Source of the DNA: JAOUJD01 sp963726405
GTDB lineage: Bacteria; Pseudomonadota; Gammaproteobacteria; Burkholderiales; Burkholderiaceae_F
Reading direction: 5' to 3'
Assembly (NCBI GenBank): GCA_963726405.1
Contig: CAVSCF010000001.1
Span: forward strand, 534,465 to 598,464
Length of the DNA stretch: 64,000 nucleotides
The notes under the pieces are model-generated. The model was not told the origin of the DNA and ran no database searches. It saw only the letters and a program-made list of their open reading frames with translations. This document shows, one piece after another, positions 7,585 to 16,994 of this stretch. Every line of letters begins with the position of its first letter. Position 1 is the first letter of the stretch. The position numbers and the translations under genes were made by a program.

Positions 7585-8372
7585 TGCCCCGCTTCGCCGC
7601 CAACATCAGCACGCTGTACCCCGAGCACGCGCTGCTCGACCGCGTCGCCGCGGCTGCGCGCGACGGGTTTGCCGCCGTGGAAGTGCAGTCGCCCTATGCG
7701 GTGGCGGCGGCCGCATTGCGGGACGCGCTGCGCGAAGCGCGGGTCGAACTGGTCCTGATGAATGCGCCGCAGGGCGACATGGACGCCGGCGAACGCGGCC
7801 TGGCGGCGATGCCGGGCCGCGAGAGCGAGTTCCGCCGCTCCATCGACCAGGCTGCCGACTACGCCCGCGCCGTGGCCGCGCGGCGCGTGCACGTGATGGC
7901 CGGGAAGCCTCCGGCCGGAAGCGACCCGGCCGAGGCCGAGGCCGTCTTCATCCGCAACCTGCGATACGCGTGCGAGGTCTTCGCCGCGCACGGCCTCCGC
8001 GCGCTGATCGAACCGATCAACACGCGCGACATGCCGGGTTACTTCCTCACGACCCCGGAGCAGGCGGCGGCCATCATCCCGAAAGTGGGCGCCGCCAACC
8101 TCGCCATGCAGTTCGACATCTACCACGCGCAGATCATGGTCGGCGATGTATCGAAGCGGCTGGAGCGCCATCTCCCGCTGGTCGGCCACGTGCAGATCGC
8201 CGGCGTTCCCGAGAGGCACGAGCCGGATACGGGAGAGATCAACTACCCGGCCTTATTCCGGCTTCTCGACCGCCTCGGATACACGGGCTGGATCGGGTGC
8301 GAGTACCGGCCGGCGCGGGGAACGACCCCGGGAGGGACGTCCGCCGGGCTGGGCTGGCTGCGCCGCTGCTGA
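7584..8372 (+). CDS. hyi: hydroxypyruvate isomerase family TIM barrel
   Basis: This 262-residue protein would interconvert hydroxypyruvate and tartronate semialdehyde in glyoxylate/glycerate metabolism. MPRFAANISTLYPEHALLDR is the family opening; ALIEPINTRDMPGYFLTTP carries a metal-binding glutamate, and later blocks MQFDIYHAQIM and HVQIAGVPERHEPDTGEI match Hyi. The final GWIGCEYRPARGTTPGG is also typical. It starts within the stop of pip. Related OtnI-type isomerases share this fold, so the exact substrate is inferred. Confidence 0.85.
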   Translation: MPRFAANISTLYPEHALLDRVAAAARDGFAAVEVQSPYAVAAAALRDALREARVELVLMNAPQGDMDAGERGLAAMPGRESEFRRSIDQAADYARAVAARRVHVMAGKPPAGSDPAEAEAVFIRNLRYACEVFAAHGLRALIEPINTRDMPGYFLTTPEQAAAIIPKVGAANLAMQFDIYHAQIMVGDVSKRLERHLPLVGHVQIAGVPERHEPDTGEINYPALFRLLDRLGYTGWIGCEYRPARGTTPGGTSAGLGWLRRC

Positions 8373-8496
8373 CGGGCCGCGGGTTCGTCCCGCGTTCCCG
8401 GCCCTTGTTGCGCTCCCGGCCGGCGGCTACGATGGCTTCCCGATGCACTGGCCGCGCGGACCCTCCCCACGCTCCCGCCCGGCACAGGAGAAGCCG

Positions 8497-8952
8497 ATGA
8501 AGGTCGCCGACATTCTGCGGGTCAAGGGCAACACCCTTTTCACCGTCACACCGGACACCCCGCTGTTGAACGCCGTCGCCATGATGGCCGAGCAGGACAT
8601 CGGCTCGGTCGTCGTCATGGAGTACGGCGAACTGGTGGGCATGCTCACGTTCCGCGAGGTCATCAACCGCATTCACTCGAACAGCGGGGCGGTGGGCGAG
8701 ATTCGCGTGCGCAAGGTCATGGACGACTCGCCCCTCACGATCACGCCGGCCACCGACGTGATGGAGGTTCGGCGCCTCATGCTCGAGCGTCACGCGCGCT
8801 ACCTGCCCGTGCTCGACGGCCGCACGCTTGCCGGGGTGATTTCCTTCTACGACGTCGCCAGGGCCGTGCTCGAGGAGCAGAGCTTCGAGAACCGCATGCT
8901 GAAGGCGTACATCCGCGACTGGCCCGAACCCGAGGAAGTGCGGTCCGAGTGA
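8497..8952 (+). CDS. CBS domain pair protein
   Basis: This 151-residue protein consists of two CBS motifs, about residues 8-60 and 72-128 (IGSVVVMEYGELVGMLTFREV; MLERHARYLPVLDGRTLAGVI), and a short acidic tail. CBS pairs bind adenine nucleotides and usually regulate another protein; the partner is unknown. AGGAG at 8486-8490 is a good ribosome binding site for the ATG at 8497. The stop overlaps the GTG start of the flavoprotein gene (GTGA). Confidence 0.85.
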   Translation: MKVADILRVKGNTLFTVTPDTPLLNAVAMMAEQDIGSVVVMEYGELVGMLTFREVINRIHSNSGAVGEIRVRKVMDDSPLTITPATDVMEVRRLMLERHARYLPVLDGRTLAGVISFYDVARAVLEEQSFENRMLKAYIRDWPEPEEVRSE

Positions 8953-9959
8953 GTTCCTCCCGCGCCGCCCCGCTGCCCGAAAGCTTTCGGGTCGCAGTCG
9001 TCGGCGCCGGCATTTCGGGCCTCGCGTGTGCCAGCACGTTGAAGGCGCGCGGCGCACACGTGGTGGTCTTCGAGGCGAGCCGCCGGCCAGGCGGCCGCGC
9101 GGCCACCGAGATCACGCCCGCCGGCAGCTTCGACCATGGCGCCCAGTTCTTCACGGCCCAGAGCTCGGACTTCGAAAGCTGGGCTTCCGCGTGGTGCGAC
9201 GAGCGCATCGTCGAACGCTGGACGGCGCAGGTGATCGCGCTCGACGGCGAACGGACGCTCGACAAGACGGCATCGGCCAAGCGCTACATCGTGCGCGACG
9301 GCATGCAGGCGCTGGGCCGGAAACTCGGCGCGAACCTTGATGTGCGGCTCGACACCACCGTCGCGGCGGTGACGCGGCGGGGCGCCTCGTGGCAACTGAC
9401 CGACGGGAAGGGACAGAACCTTTCTCACGGGGGGTACGACGCCGTGGTGATCGCCGTCCCGAATGCGGCGGAACTGCTCGCTGCAGCGCCCGAACTCGCC
9501 CAGCGCGCAAAGGCAATCGTCTGGGAGCCCTGCTGGGCGGCCTTGCTCGCCATCGAGCCGGCGAGCGGGTTCGAGTTCGGCGGGGCGTTCGTGAACGACC
9601 ATCCGGCGCTCGGGTGGGTCACCCGCGAGGACTCGAAGCTCACGCCGTCGGCCGGTGGAGGCGAGCGCTGGGTGCTGCACGCGACGGCGCGATGGTCCGC
9701 GCTGCACCTGAACCGCACCGCTGAGGAAGTGGCGGCGATGCTGGCCGAGGCGTTCGCCAAGCGTTTCAACTTCGGTTTCCGGCCGACCTTCATCGCCGGG
9801 CGGCGCTGGGTAACGGCCGCGCCGGCGAATCCGCTGAAGGACCTCTACCTGTGGGACGCGTCCGAAAAGATCGGTGCGGTGGGCGATTGGTGCGGCGGCC
9901 CGCGCATCGAGGGCGCGTTTCTATCCGGGCGCGCTCTCGGGCAGAACGTCCTTGCGTAG
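8949..9959 (+). CDS. FAD/NAD(P)-dependent amine oxidase-like (renalase-type) flavoprotein
   Basis: This 336-residue protein has an N-terminal dinucleotide-binding motif VAVVGAGISGLACAS and the FEASRRPGGRAAT segment typical of flavin amine oxidases, then DHGAQFFTAQ. The C-terminus GDWCGGPRIEGAFLSGRALG is the second FAD-binding block. The pattern fits the bacterial renalase-like family, whose substrate is not firmly known. The GTG start at 8949 shares bases with the stop of the CBS gene, and the next residues MSSSRAAPLPESFRV lead directly into the FAD motif. Confidence 0.8.
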   Translation: MSSSRAAPLPESFRVAVVGAGISGLACASTLKARGAHVVVFEASRRPGGRAATEITPAGSFDHGAQFFTAQSSDFESWASAWCDERIVERWTAQVIALDGERTLDKTASAKRYIVRDGMQALGRKLGANLDVRLDTTVAAVTRRGASWQLTDGKGQNLSHGGYDAVVIAVPNAAELLAAAPELAQRAKAIVWEPCWAALLAIEPASGFEFGGAFVNDHPALGWVTREDSKLTPSAGGGERWVLHATARWSALHLNRTAEEVAAMLAEAFAKRFNFGFRPTFIAGRRWVTAAPANPLKDLYLWDASEKIGAVGDWCGGPRIEGAFLSGRALGQNVLA

Positions 9960-10018
9960 CGACCGCGACGCGGTCCGTCGATAATCGCGCTGCGCCCGGG
10001 AAGGGCGGGGAGCGGCGT

Positions 10019-11920
10019 GTGAGCGGACAAAGCCAGTTTGACCTGCTGCGACAGCGCCGCTTTGCGCCGTTGTTCTGCGTCCAGTTCCTCGGCGCCGCCA
10101 ATGACAACGTCTTCAAGTTCGCCTTCACGTTGCTGGCGACCTACGCGGCGTCGACCTGGGGCGGCGTGGATCCGAAGCTGGCCGGCTTCCTGATCGGCGG
10201 CCTGTTCATCACGCCGTTCGTGCTGTTCTCCGCCACCAGCGGCCAACTGGCCGACCGGCTCGAGAAGTCGTGGTTCATCCGCCGGATAAAGGAAGCCGAG
10301 ATCGCGATCATGCTGATTGCGGCCACCGGGTTCGTGCTGCAGGCACCCGCACTGCTGTACCTGACGGTGTTCCTGATGGGGCTGCATTCGACTCTGTTCG
10401 GTCCGGTGAAGTATTCCTACCTTCCGCAGCACCTCGACCCGCACGAGATTACCGGCGGCAATGGACTCGTCGAGATGGGAACCTTCGTCGCCATCCTGGT
10501 CGGCACCATCGGTGGCGGGCTCCTGGTCAACCAGTTCGGTGACCGCGCCGCCGCCGCCACGGCGGCCGTGGTGGTCGCCATCGCGATCCTCGGCCGGATC
10601 GCCGCCCGGTTCGTGCCCTTGTCTCCCGCAGCCGATCCCGGCCTGCGGATCAACTGGAACCCGTTCACGGAAACCTGGGCGAACCTGAAGATCGCGAACA
10701 CGAGTGCCGCGGTCTTCAACTCGATCCTCGGCATTTCCTGGCTCTGGTTCTTCGGCTCGATCTTCCTCACCAGCTTCACGCCGTACGCGCGGGAGAGCCT
10801 CGGCGGCGACGAAGGCGTGGTGACGTTCCTGCTCGCGGTCTTCTCGGTGGGGATCGGGGTCGGCTCGCTGGTGACCGAACGGCTGTCCGGACGCAAGGTC
10901 GAGATCGGCCTCGTGCCCTTCGGATCGATCGGCATGACGGTCTTCGCCGTGGACCTCTACTTCGCGTCCCGCGGGTTCGCTCCGATGCAAGCGGGCACCC
11001 TGGCCGATTTCCTCGGACACGCCGGCGCGTGGCGCATCGTGTTCGACCTGGCGGCCCTGTCGTTCTTCGGCGGCCTCTACTCGGTGCCGCTCTATGCCCT
11101 GATCCAGAGCCGGGCGGAGAAGACACACGTGGCGCGCATCGTGGCCGCCAACAACATCCTGAATGCGGTCTTCATGGTGGTCGCGTCGCTCATGGCTGCG
11201 GCGCTGCTGTCGCTGGGGATGACGATCCCGCAGCTGTTCCTCGTGACGGGCATTCTCAATGCGTTAGTGGCGATCTACATCTACCGCCTGGTGCCGGAGT
11301 TCCTGCTCAGGTTCATCGCCTGGGTGCTCTCCAATACCCTGTACCGCCTGCGCTCCACGAACACCGACCGGATACCGCTCGAAGGCGCCGCCGTCCTCGT
11401 ATGTAACCACGTCAGCTTCGTCGACGCGATCGTGATCATGGGCGAGAGCCCGCGCCCCATCCGGTTCGTGATGGACCACCGCATCTTCAAGGTGCCGCTG
11501 ATGAACTGGTTCTTCCGCAACGCGAAAGCCATCGCCATCGCGCCCGCGCGGGAGGACCCCACCATGCTCGAAAAGGCGAATCAGCGGATCGACGCCGCGC
11601 TCGACGACGGCGATCTCGTGTGCATCTTCCCCGAGGGCCGCATCACCGACACCGGCGAGATGTATCCGTTCAAGCAGGGCGTGCGCCGGATCGTCGAACG
11701 CCGTCCCGTCCCGGTGATTCCGATGGCGCTGCGCGGCCTGTGGGGCTCGTTCTTCTCGCGCTTTGGCGGGACCGCGTTCTCGCGCCCGCTCGATGCGCGC
11801 CTGCGCCGAGGATTCCGCTCCAGGGTGGAATTCGTGGTCGGCGAGCCGGTGCCCGCGGAGCGGGCGACACCCGAACTGTTGATGGCGCAGGTGGCGAGCC
11901 TCCGCGGCAGCGAGGCCTGA
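10019..11920 (+). CDS. MFS lysophospholipid transporter fused to PlsC-type acyltransferase (LplT-Aas-like)
   Basis: This 633-residue fusion has an LplT-like major facilitator part (about residues 1-400, opening FAPLFCVQFLGAANDNVFKF) and a C-terminal 1-acylglycerophosphate acyltransferase domain (about 440-633). The acyltransferase has HVSFVD (His464, Asp469; the HX4D motif) and FPEGR (Glu539). In E. coli lplT and aas are separate genes that flip and re-acylate lysophospholipids; here transporter and PlsC are one chain and the Aas ligase domain is absent. The start is GTG at 10019, after a GGGGAG site. It overlaps the patatin gene by one base. Confidence 0.85.
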   Translation: MSGQSQFDLLRQRRFAPLFCVQFLGAANDNVFKFAFTLLATYAASTWGGVDPKLAGFLIGGLFITPFVLFSATSGQLADRLEKSWFIRRIKEAEIAIMLIAATGFVLQAPALLYLTVFLMGLHSTLFGPVKYSYLPQHLDPHEITGGNGLVEMGTFVAILVGTIGGGLLVNQFGDRAAAATAAVVVAIAILGRIAARFVPLSPAADPGLRINWNPFTETWANLKIANTSAAVFNSILGISWLWFFGSIFLTSFTPYARESLGGDEGVVTFLLAVFSVGIGVGSLVTERLSGRKVEIGLVPFGSIGMTVFAVDLYFASRGFAPMQAGTLADFLGHAGAWRIVFDLAALSFFGGLYSVPLYALIQSRAEKTHVARIVAANNILNAVFMVVASLMAAALLSLGMTIPQLFLVTGILNALVAIYIYRLVPEFLLRFIAWVLSNTLYRLRSTNTDRIPLEGAAVLVCNHVSFVDAIVIMGESPRPIRFVMDHRIFKVPLMNWFFRNAKAIAIAPAREDPTMLEKANQRIDAALDDGDLVCIFPEGRITDTGEMYPFKQGVRRIVERRPVPVIPMALRGLWGSFFSRFGGTAFSRPLDARLRRGFRSRVEFVVGEPVPAERATPELLMAQVASLRGSEA

Positions 11921-13014
11921 TGGCCACGCGAAACGGCAGCAGCAACGGCAACGGGCGCAGCGGCCGGAACAGCGCCCGCAAGCGCGCGAGCGCGGCGGCC
12001 CCGCAGGTGAATCTCGCGCTGCAGGGTGGCGGCTCGCACGGCGCCTTCACCTGGGGCGTGCTCGACGCCCTGCTCGAGGACGGGCGCATCGAATTCGAGG
12101 GGATTTCGGGTGCGAGCGCCGGCGCGATGAACGGGGTGGTGCTGGCCGAGGGCTGGCGAGTCGCGCTGGAACGCGGCTCGGACCCGCGCGAGGCCGCCCG
12201 GGCGCACCTCAGGAAGTTCTGGGAAGGGGTGGGCGAGCGACCTTCGGGGTTCGGTGTCAACACGCCCCTGCCGTGGTTCGCTCCGCCGTATGGCGCGGCC
12301 CAGGCTTCGATGATGTTCGACCTGGTCTCGCGGGTGTTCTCGCCGTACCAGCTCAATCCGTTCAACGTCAATCCGCTGCGCGAGGTGCTGCGGCCGCTGG
12401 TCGATTTCGAGGCGCTGCGCAAGCAATCCCCCTTCAACCTGTTCGTGTCGGCGACCAACGTACGAACAGGCCGTCCGCGCGTGTTCCGCGAGTACGAACT
12501 CGAACTCGACATGCTGCTGGCCTCGGCGGCGCTTCCGTTCGCCTTCCACGCGGTCGAGGTCGCCAAGGAGTTCTACTGGGACGGTGGCTACGTCGGCAAC
12601 CCGTCGCTGTATCCGCTCTTCTACGCGACGAAGACGCGCGACCTGCTGCTGGTGCAGATCAATCCTCTCGTGCGCGAGGACCTTCCGGATACCGCGCAGG
12701 AGATCATCGAACGCGTCAACGAGATCAGCTTCAACACCGCGCTGCTCCATGAACTGCGGGCCATCGCATTCGTCGAGCGCCTGCTCGGGGAACAGAAGCT
12801 CGATCCCGGCAAGTACAAGCGCATCAACATGCACATGATCGATGCCGAGGAGAAGTTGCGGAAGTACGGCGCCAGCAGCAAGACCTACACGAGTGCCGGC
12901 TTCCTGAAGGAACTGTTCGAACTGGGGCGCACCACGGCCGTCGACTGGCTCGACAGCAACTTCGCCTACGTGGGACACACGTCGAGTGTGCGCATCGTCC
13001 AGCGCTTCCTCTAG
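11920..13014 (+). CDS. patatin-like phospholipase
   Basis: This 364-residue protein has a Ser/Gly/Asn/Arg-rich N-terminus of 25 residues, then a patatin domain: the oxyanion hole QGGGSHGAF (35-43), the nucleophile GASAG (64-68, Ser66) and the catalytic Asp in DGG (221-223). It would act as a lipid acyl hydrolase with a Ser-Asp dyad. The ATG overlaps the stop of the LplT-PlsC fusion gene, so lysophospholipid uptake/re-acylation and acyl hydrolysis are made together; joint membrane lipid turnover is inferred. There is no signal peptide. Confidence 0.85.
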   Translation: MATRNGSSNGNGRSGRNSARKRASAAAPQVNLALQGGGSHGAFTWGVLDALLEDGRIEFEGISGASAGAMNGVVLAEGWRVALERGSDPREAARAHLRKFWEGVGERPSGFGVNTPLPWFAPPYGAAQASMMFDLVSRVFSPYQLNPFNVNPLREVLRPLVDFEALRKQSPFNLFVSATNVRTGRPRVFREYELELDMLLASAALPFAFHAVEVAKEFYWDGGYVGNPSLYPLFYATKTRDLLLVQINPLVREDLPDTAQEIIERVNEISFNTALLHELRAIAFVERLLGEQKLDPGKYKRINMHMIDAEEKLRKYGASSKTYTSAGFLKELFELGRTTAVDWLDSNFAYVGHTSSVRIVQRFL

Positions 13015-13036
13015 CGCAAGGCCGTTGCCAGCCTCG

Positions 13037-13042
13037 TACAAT
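13037..13042 (+). promoter_or_regulatory. candidate -10 element, possible leaderless start for aroC
   Basis: TACAAT ends eight bases before the aroC ATG at 13051, so a transcript from it would start at or within a base or two of the ATG. There is no ribosome binding site between. No clear -35 hexamer is seen. Confidence 0.35.
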
Positions 13043-13050
13043 CCGGCGCC

Positions 13051-14154
13051 ATGTCCTCCACGTTCGGCCATCTCTTCCGCGTCACCAACTTCGGCGAATC
13101 CCACGGCCCGGCCATCGGCTGCGTGATCGACGGCTGCCCGCCCGGGCTTCACCTGTCCGCCGCCGACCTGCAACCGGACCTCGACCGCCGCAAGCCCGGC
13201 ACTTCGCGCCACGTCACGCAGCGGCGCGAGGCCGACGAGGTTGAAATCCTGTCGGGCGTGTACGAGGGCGTCACCACGGGGACGCCGGTCGCCCTGCTGA
13301 TCCGGAACACGGACCAGCGGAGCAAGGACTACGAGAACCTCCTCGACACGTTTCGCCCCGGCCACGCGGACTACACGTACTGGCGCAAGTACGGCCTGCG
13401 CGACCCGCGCGGCGGCGGGCGTTCCTCGGCCCGGCTGACGGCGCCGATGGTCGCCGCCGGTGCCGTGGCGAAGAAGTGGCTGCAGGCAACGCACGGCACG
13501 CGTGTGCGCGGCTGCATGGAGCAGATCGGCGAAGTCGTGATTCCCTTCATGAGCTGGGACGACGTCGAGGACAACGCGTTCTTCGCGCCCGACGCAGGCT
13601 CCGTGCGTGCCCTCGAGGAGTACATGGATGCGCTGCGCAGGAGCGGAGACTCCGTGGGGGCGCGCCTGCGGGTGAGCGCCACGGGCGTTCCGGTCGGACT
13701 CGGCGCGCCGCTGTACGACAAGCTCGACGCCGAGATCGCGTACGCGATGATGGGCATCAATGCCGTGAAGGGCGTGGAGATCGGTGCGGGCTTCAACGCG
13801 GTGACGCAGAAGGGTTCGGAGCACGGCGACGAGCTGCTGCCCGACGGCTTCGCGACCAATCACGCGGGCGGCGTGCTCGGCGGCATCTCGACCGGACAGG
13901 ACATCGAAGTGTCGATCGCGATCAAGCCGACCTCCAGCATCCGGCTGCCGCGGCGCTCGGTCAACCGGGCGGGCGAGCCGACGGTCGTCGAGACCCACGG
14001 ACGCCATGATCCCTGCGTCGGCATCCGCGCCACCCCCATCGCCGAAGCGATGCTTGCCCTGGTGCTGATGGATCACGTGCTGCTGCATCGGGCGCAGAAC
14101 GCCGACGTTCGCCACGACGTCGCGCCGCTTCCGGCCGCCTCGCGCTCCCTCTGA
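13051..14154 (+). CDS. aroC: chorismate synthase
   Basis: This 367-residue enzyme converts 5-enolpyruvylshikimate 3-phosphate to chorismate with reduced FMN, the last step of the shikimate pathway. MSSTFGHLFRVTNFGESHGP is the family opening with the conserved GESHG; KPGTSRHVTQRREADEVEI, GRSSARLTAPMVAAGAV and GRHDPCVGIRATPIAEAM are the other signatures. Length is normal. Its stop overlaps the start of the MFS gene by one base (TGATG), as is common for this pair in betaproteobacteria. Confidence 0.97.
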   Translation: MSSTFGHLFRVTNFGESHGPAIGCVIDGCPPGLHLSAADLQPDLDRRKPGTSRHVTQRREADEVEILSGVYEGVTTGTPVALLIRNTDQRSKDYENLLDTFRPGHADYTYWRKYGLRDPRGGGRSSARLTAPMVAAGAVAKKWLQATHGTRVRGCMEQIGEVVIPFMSWDDVEDNAFFAPDAGSVRALEEYMDALRRSGDSVGARLRVSATGVPVGLGAPLYDKLDAEIAYAMMGINAVKGVEIGAGFNAVTQKGSEHGDELLPDGFATNHAGGVLGGISTGQDIEVSIAIKPTSSIRLPRRSVNRAGEPTVVETHGRHDPCVGIRATPIAEAMLALVLMDHVLLHRAQNADVRHDVAPLPAASRSL

Positions 14155-15354
14155 TGCCGGCGCGCAGAACGGCTCCCGACCTCGCCGGTCGGCGGCTGGG
14201 AATGTTCTTCGGTGCGTATTTCGCGCTGGTGGGCATCCTCGCGCCGTACATGCCGCTGTACTTCGAATACCGGGGCCTCGACGCGGTCCAGATCGGGCTG
14301 CTGATCGCACTGGCCCAGGCCATGCGGATGGTGGGCCCCAACCTCTGGGGCTGGCTCGCCGATCGTACTGGCCGTCGTACGCCGATCCTGCGCGTCACCT
14401 CCTTGGCGCTCGTCCTCTCGTTCGCGCTGCTGTTCTTTCCCGGCGGCTTCGCCTTCGTGTTCGTCGCGATGCTGTGCGTCAACTTCTTCCAGACGGCGCA
14501 GATGCCGGTCGCCGAGGCGCTGGCGTCGGCGCAGCTGCGGGGGCAGGCGGACGCGGCGACGCGCTATGGCCGCCTGCGCGTGTTCGGCTCGATGGCGTTC
14601 GTCGGCGTGGTCCTTGCCGCGGGGCCGCTCGTTCGACCGTGTCGGCATGCAGGCCGCGCTCTGGGTCTGCATCGGGCTCGCGCTGACGCTGCTCGCCGCG
14701 TCGTATGGCGTGATCGAGCAGCAGGCCGTCGAGTTGCCGCACGAACGCGTGTCGGTGCGCGCCCGCCTGCGCGAGCCCCGGGTGCGCTGGTTCTTTCTGT
14801 CGGCTGCCATGATGGTGTTCGCGCACGGCGCCATGTACGCCTATCTCTCGCTGTACCTTGCGCAGCTCGGCTACAGCAAGACGGCGATCGGCGCGTTCTG
14901 GGTCGTCAGCGTCGTGCTGGAAATCGCGTTCTTCCTGACCCAGGGGAAATGGTTCGCGCGATTCGGCGTGTTCCCGCTGATGACGTTCGCTTTCGGGGCC
15001 GCCGCGGTCCGGTTCTTGCTGATCGCCGAACTGGCGACCGTGTGGTGGGTCCTGGTCATCGCACAGGCGATGCACGCCGTGACGTTCGCGGTGCACCATA
15101 GTGCATCCGTGCTGACGATTCAGCGCTGGTTCCCCGGGCAGGCTGCCGCGCGTGGACAGGCGCTCTACATCAGCATGGCGTACGGGCTGGGAGGCACCAC
15201 GGGCAGCCTGGTGGCGGCATGGCTGTGGTCGGCATTCGGGCCGTCGTGGGCGTTCATCGCGGGCAGCGCGGGGGCGCTCGTGGGCGGCTGGTCGGCACTT
15301 CGCATGCGGCGTGCCGACCGCGATCGGACAGAACCGCATGCGGTGAACCTTTGA
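14154..15354 (+). CDS. MFS transporter (PPP/nucleoside-symporter type), single frameshift
   Basis: Two overlapping frames together make one 12-helix major facilitator protein of about 399 residues. The first part runs from the ATG at 14154 (MPARRTAPDLAGRRLGMFFG) to GVVLAAGPL; the second continues FDRVGMQAALWVCIGLALTL to the stop at 15354. Skipping base 14631 restores an uninterrupted chain reading GPLFDRVG. The body resembles the HPP-type/nucleoside:H+ symporter-like family often found beside aroC. The gene is either a recent pseudogene or carries a one-base consensus error. Confidence 0.8.
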
Positions 15355-15373
15355 TTCCAGAGGAGCGTGAACG

Positions 15374-16204
15374 ATGAACCCGTTGAAAGTGGCTGCGACA
15401 TCCGCCGTGGCGGCCATCCTCGGCGCGGTCGGCTGCCAGTCGGTCCAGACCACGGAAGGCGGGGTGGTGGGCGTCGAGCGCAAGCAGCAGATGACCTCGC
15501 TTGTAAGTGCGAAGGAGATCGAGCAGCAGGCCTCGCAGGAGTACGGCCAGTTGATGGCGCAGGCGCAGAAAAAGGGCCTGCTGAACCAGAACCCGGAACA
15601 CCTTAAGCGCGTCCGCACGACGGCTCAGCGGCTGATACCGCACGTCATCGTCTTCCGTCCTGACGCCTCCGCCTGGAAATGGGAAGCCAACGTGCTCACC
15701 TCGAAGGACGTCAATGCATGGTGCATGCCGGGCGGCAAGATGGCGGTCTACACCGGCCTGATCGAGCGGCTGAACGTCACCGACGACGAACTCGCCGCGG
15801 TCATGGGTCACGAGATCGCCCATGCGCTGCGCGAGCACGCGCGCGAGCGCATCGGCCGCCAGATGGCGACGCAGACCGGTACGGCGATCGGCGCCGTTGC
15901 CCTGGAGATCTTCACCGGGATCCGCCTCGATCCGAACCTCGCCGGCTCGGTGTCGCAGGCCGTATTCGTCCTGCCCAACAGCCGCGAGGCCGAGCAGGAG
16001 GCCGACCGGATCGGGGTCGAACTTGCGGCGCGCGCGGGCTATGACCCGCGCGCGGCCCTCACGCTGTGGCAGAAGATGGGCAAGGTGGGAGGCAACGCGC
16101 CTCCGGAGTGGCTGTCCACCCATCCGAGCAACGAGACGCGGCTGAAGGACCTCGAGGTCTATGCGCAGAAAGTGATGCCGCTCTACCAGGCGGCATCCCG
16201 CTAG
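15374..16204 (+). CDS. M48 family metalloprotease lipoprotein
   Basis: This 276-residue zinc protease has a lipoprotein signal ending LGAVGC (Cys21), so it is anchored to a membrane in the periplasm. The metal motif HEIAH is at 146-150 and the third ligand lies in EAEQEADRIGVELAARAGYDP. It resembles LoiP/YggG and the catalytic half of BepA; the TPR half of BepA is missing. A likely role is quality control of outer membrane proteins. GGAG at 15361-15364 precedes the ATG by nine bases. Confidence 0.88.
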   Translation: MNPLKVAATSAVAAILGAVGCQSVQTTEGGVVGVERKQQMTSLVSAKEIEQQASQEYGQLMAQAQKKGLLNQNPEHLKRVRTTAQRLIPHVIVFRPDASAWKWEANVLTSKDVNAWCMPGGKMAVYTGLIERLNVTDDELAAVMGHEIAHALREHARERIGRQMATQTGTAIGAVALEIFTGIRLDPNLAGSVSQAVFVLPNSREAEQEADRIGVELAARAGYDPRAALTLWQKMGKVGGNAPPEWLSTHPSNETRLKDLEVYAQKVMPLYQAASR

Positions 16205-16306
16205 CGCGGCGCGAACTACGCCGACGACCAGTTCGGCGCGCGCCGTCTGCTGGGTGGCGCGTGCGAGCGGATGCGCGCCCGGCGTCGCCGGGCCGAAGCG
16301 CAAGCG

Positions 16307-16883
16307 TCAGTGCAGCCTGTTCGTCCGCGTTAGCCGCCGGAACAGGAAGTCGTTGCGGTTGCCCGCCTCGTTCGGGAGGTAGAGCTGCGTCGCCAGGACC
16401 CGTCCGTCCGCTGGTCTGGACGCGGATATGAATGTGCGGCGTGCGTCCCGGGTAGGCGACGGGTCGGATCGTGCGGAAATGGAAATCGCCCGCCGCCGCC
16501 TGTCCTCGTGACGCCGTAACCCTGGAAGCCGGATCGCGTTGCGATTCCGCGCCGCCATCCGGATGGTGATAGACGGCATTGGCGTCGCATTGCCAGATTT
16601 CGACCGCGGCATTCGCCATCGCCGCTCCCCGGCGGTCGACGACACGCCCGTGAGGTACAGCGGTACGCCCTTCGTCAGCACGCGATCGCCGTCCACGGTC
16701 AACAGGTCGGCGTCGGTTTCGCGCGGCCGCTCCGCCGGATTGCGGGGGTAGAACGGACCGAGGGTCTGGGCTGGGGTCGCAGCGGACTGCGCGTGGGCGA
16801 GCGGCAGGGTCAACCGAGCCGGCGAGGCCGGCGACGAACAGGCGCCGCTCGAGCATGCTGCGGTTGTTGGGACGTTCGTTCAT
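16307..16883 (-). pseudogene. intradiol ring-cleavage dioxygenase-like gene with about five frameshifts
   Basis: Read piecewise this region gives a secreted dioxygenase: MNERPNNRSMLERRLFVAG (twin-arginine-type signal), then TLGPFYPRNPAERPRETD, VEIWQCDANAVYHHPDGG, GDFHFRTIRPVAYPGRTPHI and TQLYLPNEAGNRNDFLFRRL. These are blocks of the protocatechuate 3,4-dioxygenase-like family, including the iron-ligand Tyr and His segments. The chain changes frame near residues 24, 72, 110, 118 and 150, by single-base gains or losses, so no full product can be made as written. The start is chosen from GAGGAG six bases upstream. True decay and poor consensus are both possible. Confidence 0.75.
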
Positions 16884-16978
16884 GGCAACTCCTCGCTCGT
16901 TGGAACTCATCGGTCAGCCTGCCGGCTCGGACACATTCGCGCGATGCGTTCGTTCCGAGGCGAGGCACTCCCCGATGG

Positions 16979-16984
16979 CATAAT
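16979..16984 (+). promoter_or_regulatory. candidate -10 element for leuC
   Basis: CATAAT is the best -10-like hexamer before leuC and would start transcription near 16991, only a few bases before a hairpin. The -35 region is weak. Confidence 0.4.
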
Positions 16985-16994
16985 CGCAGCCTGA

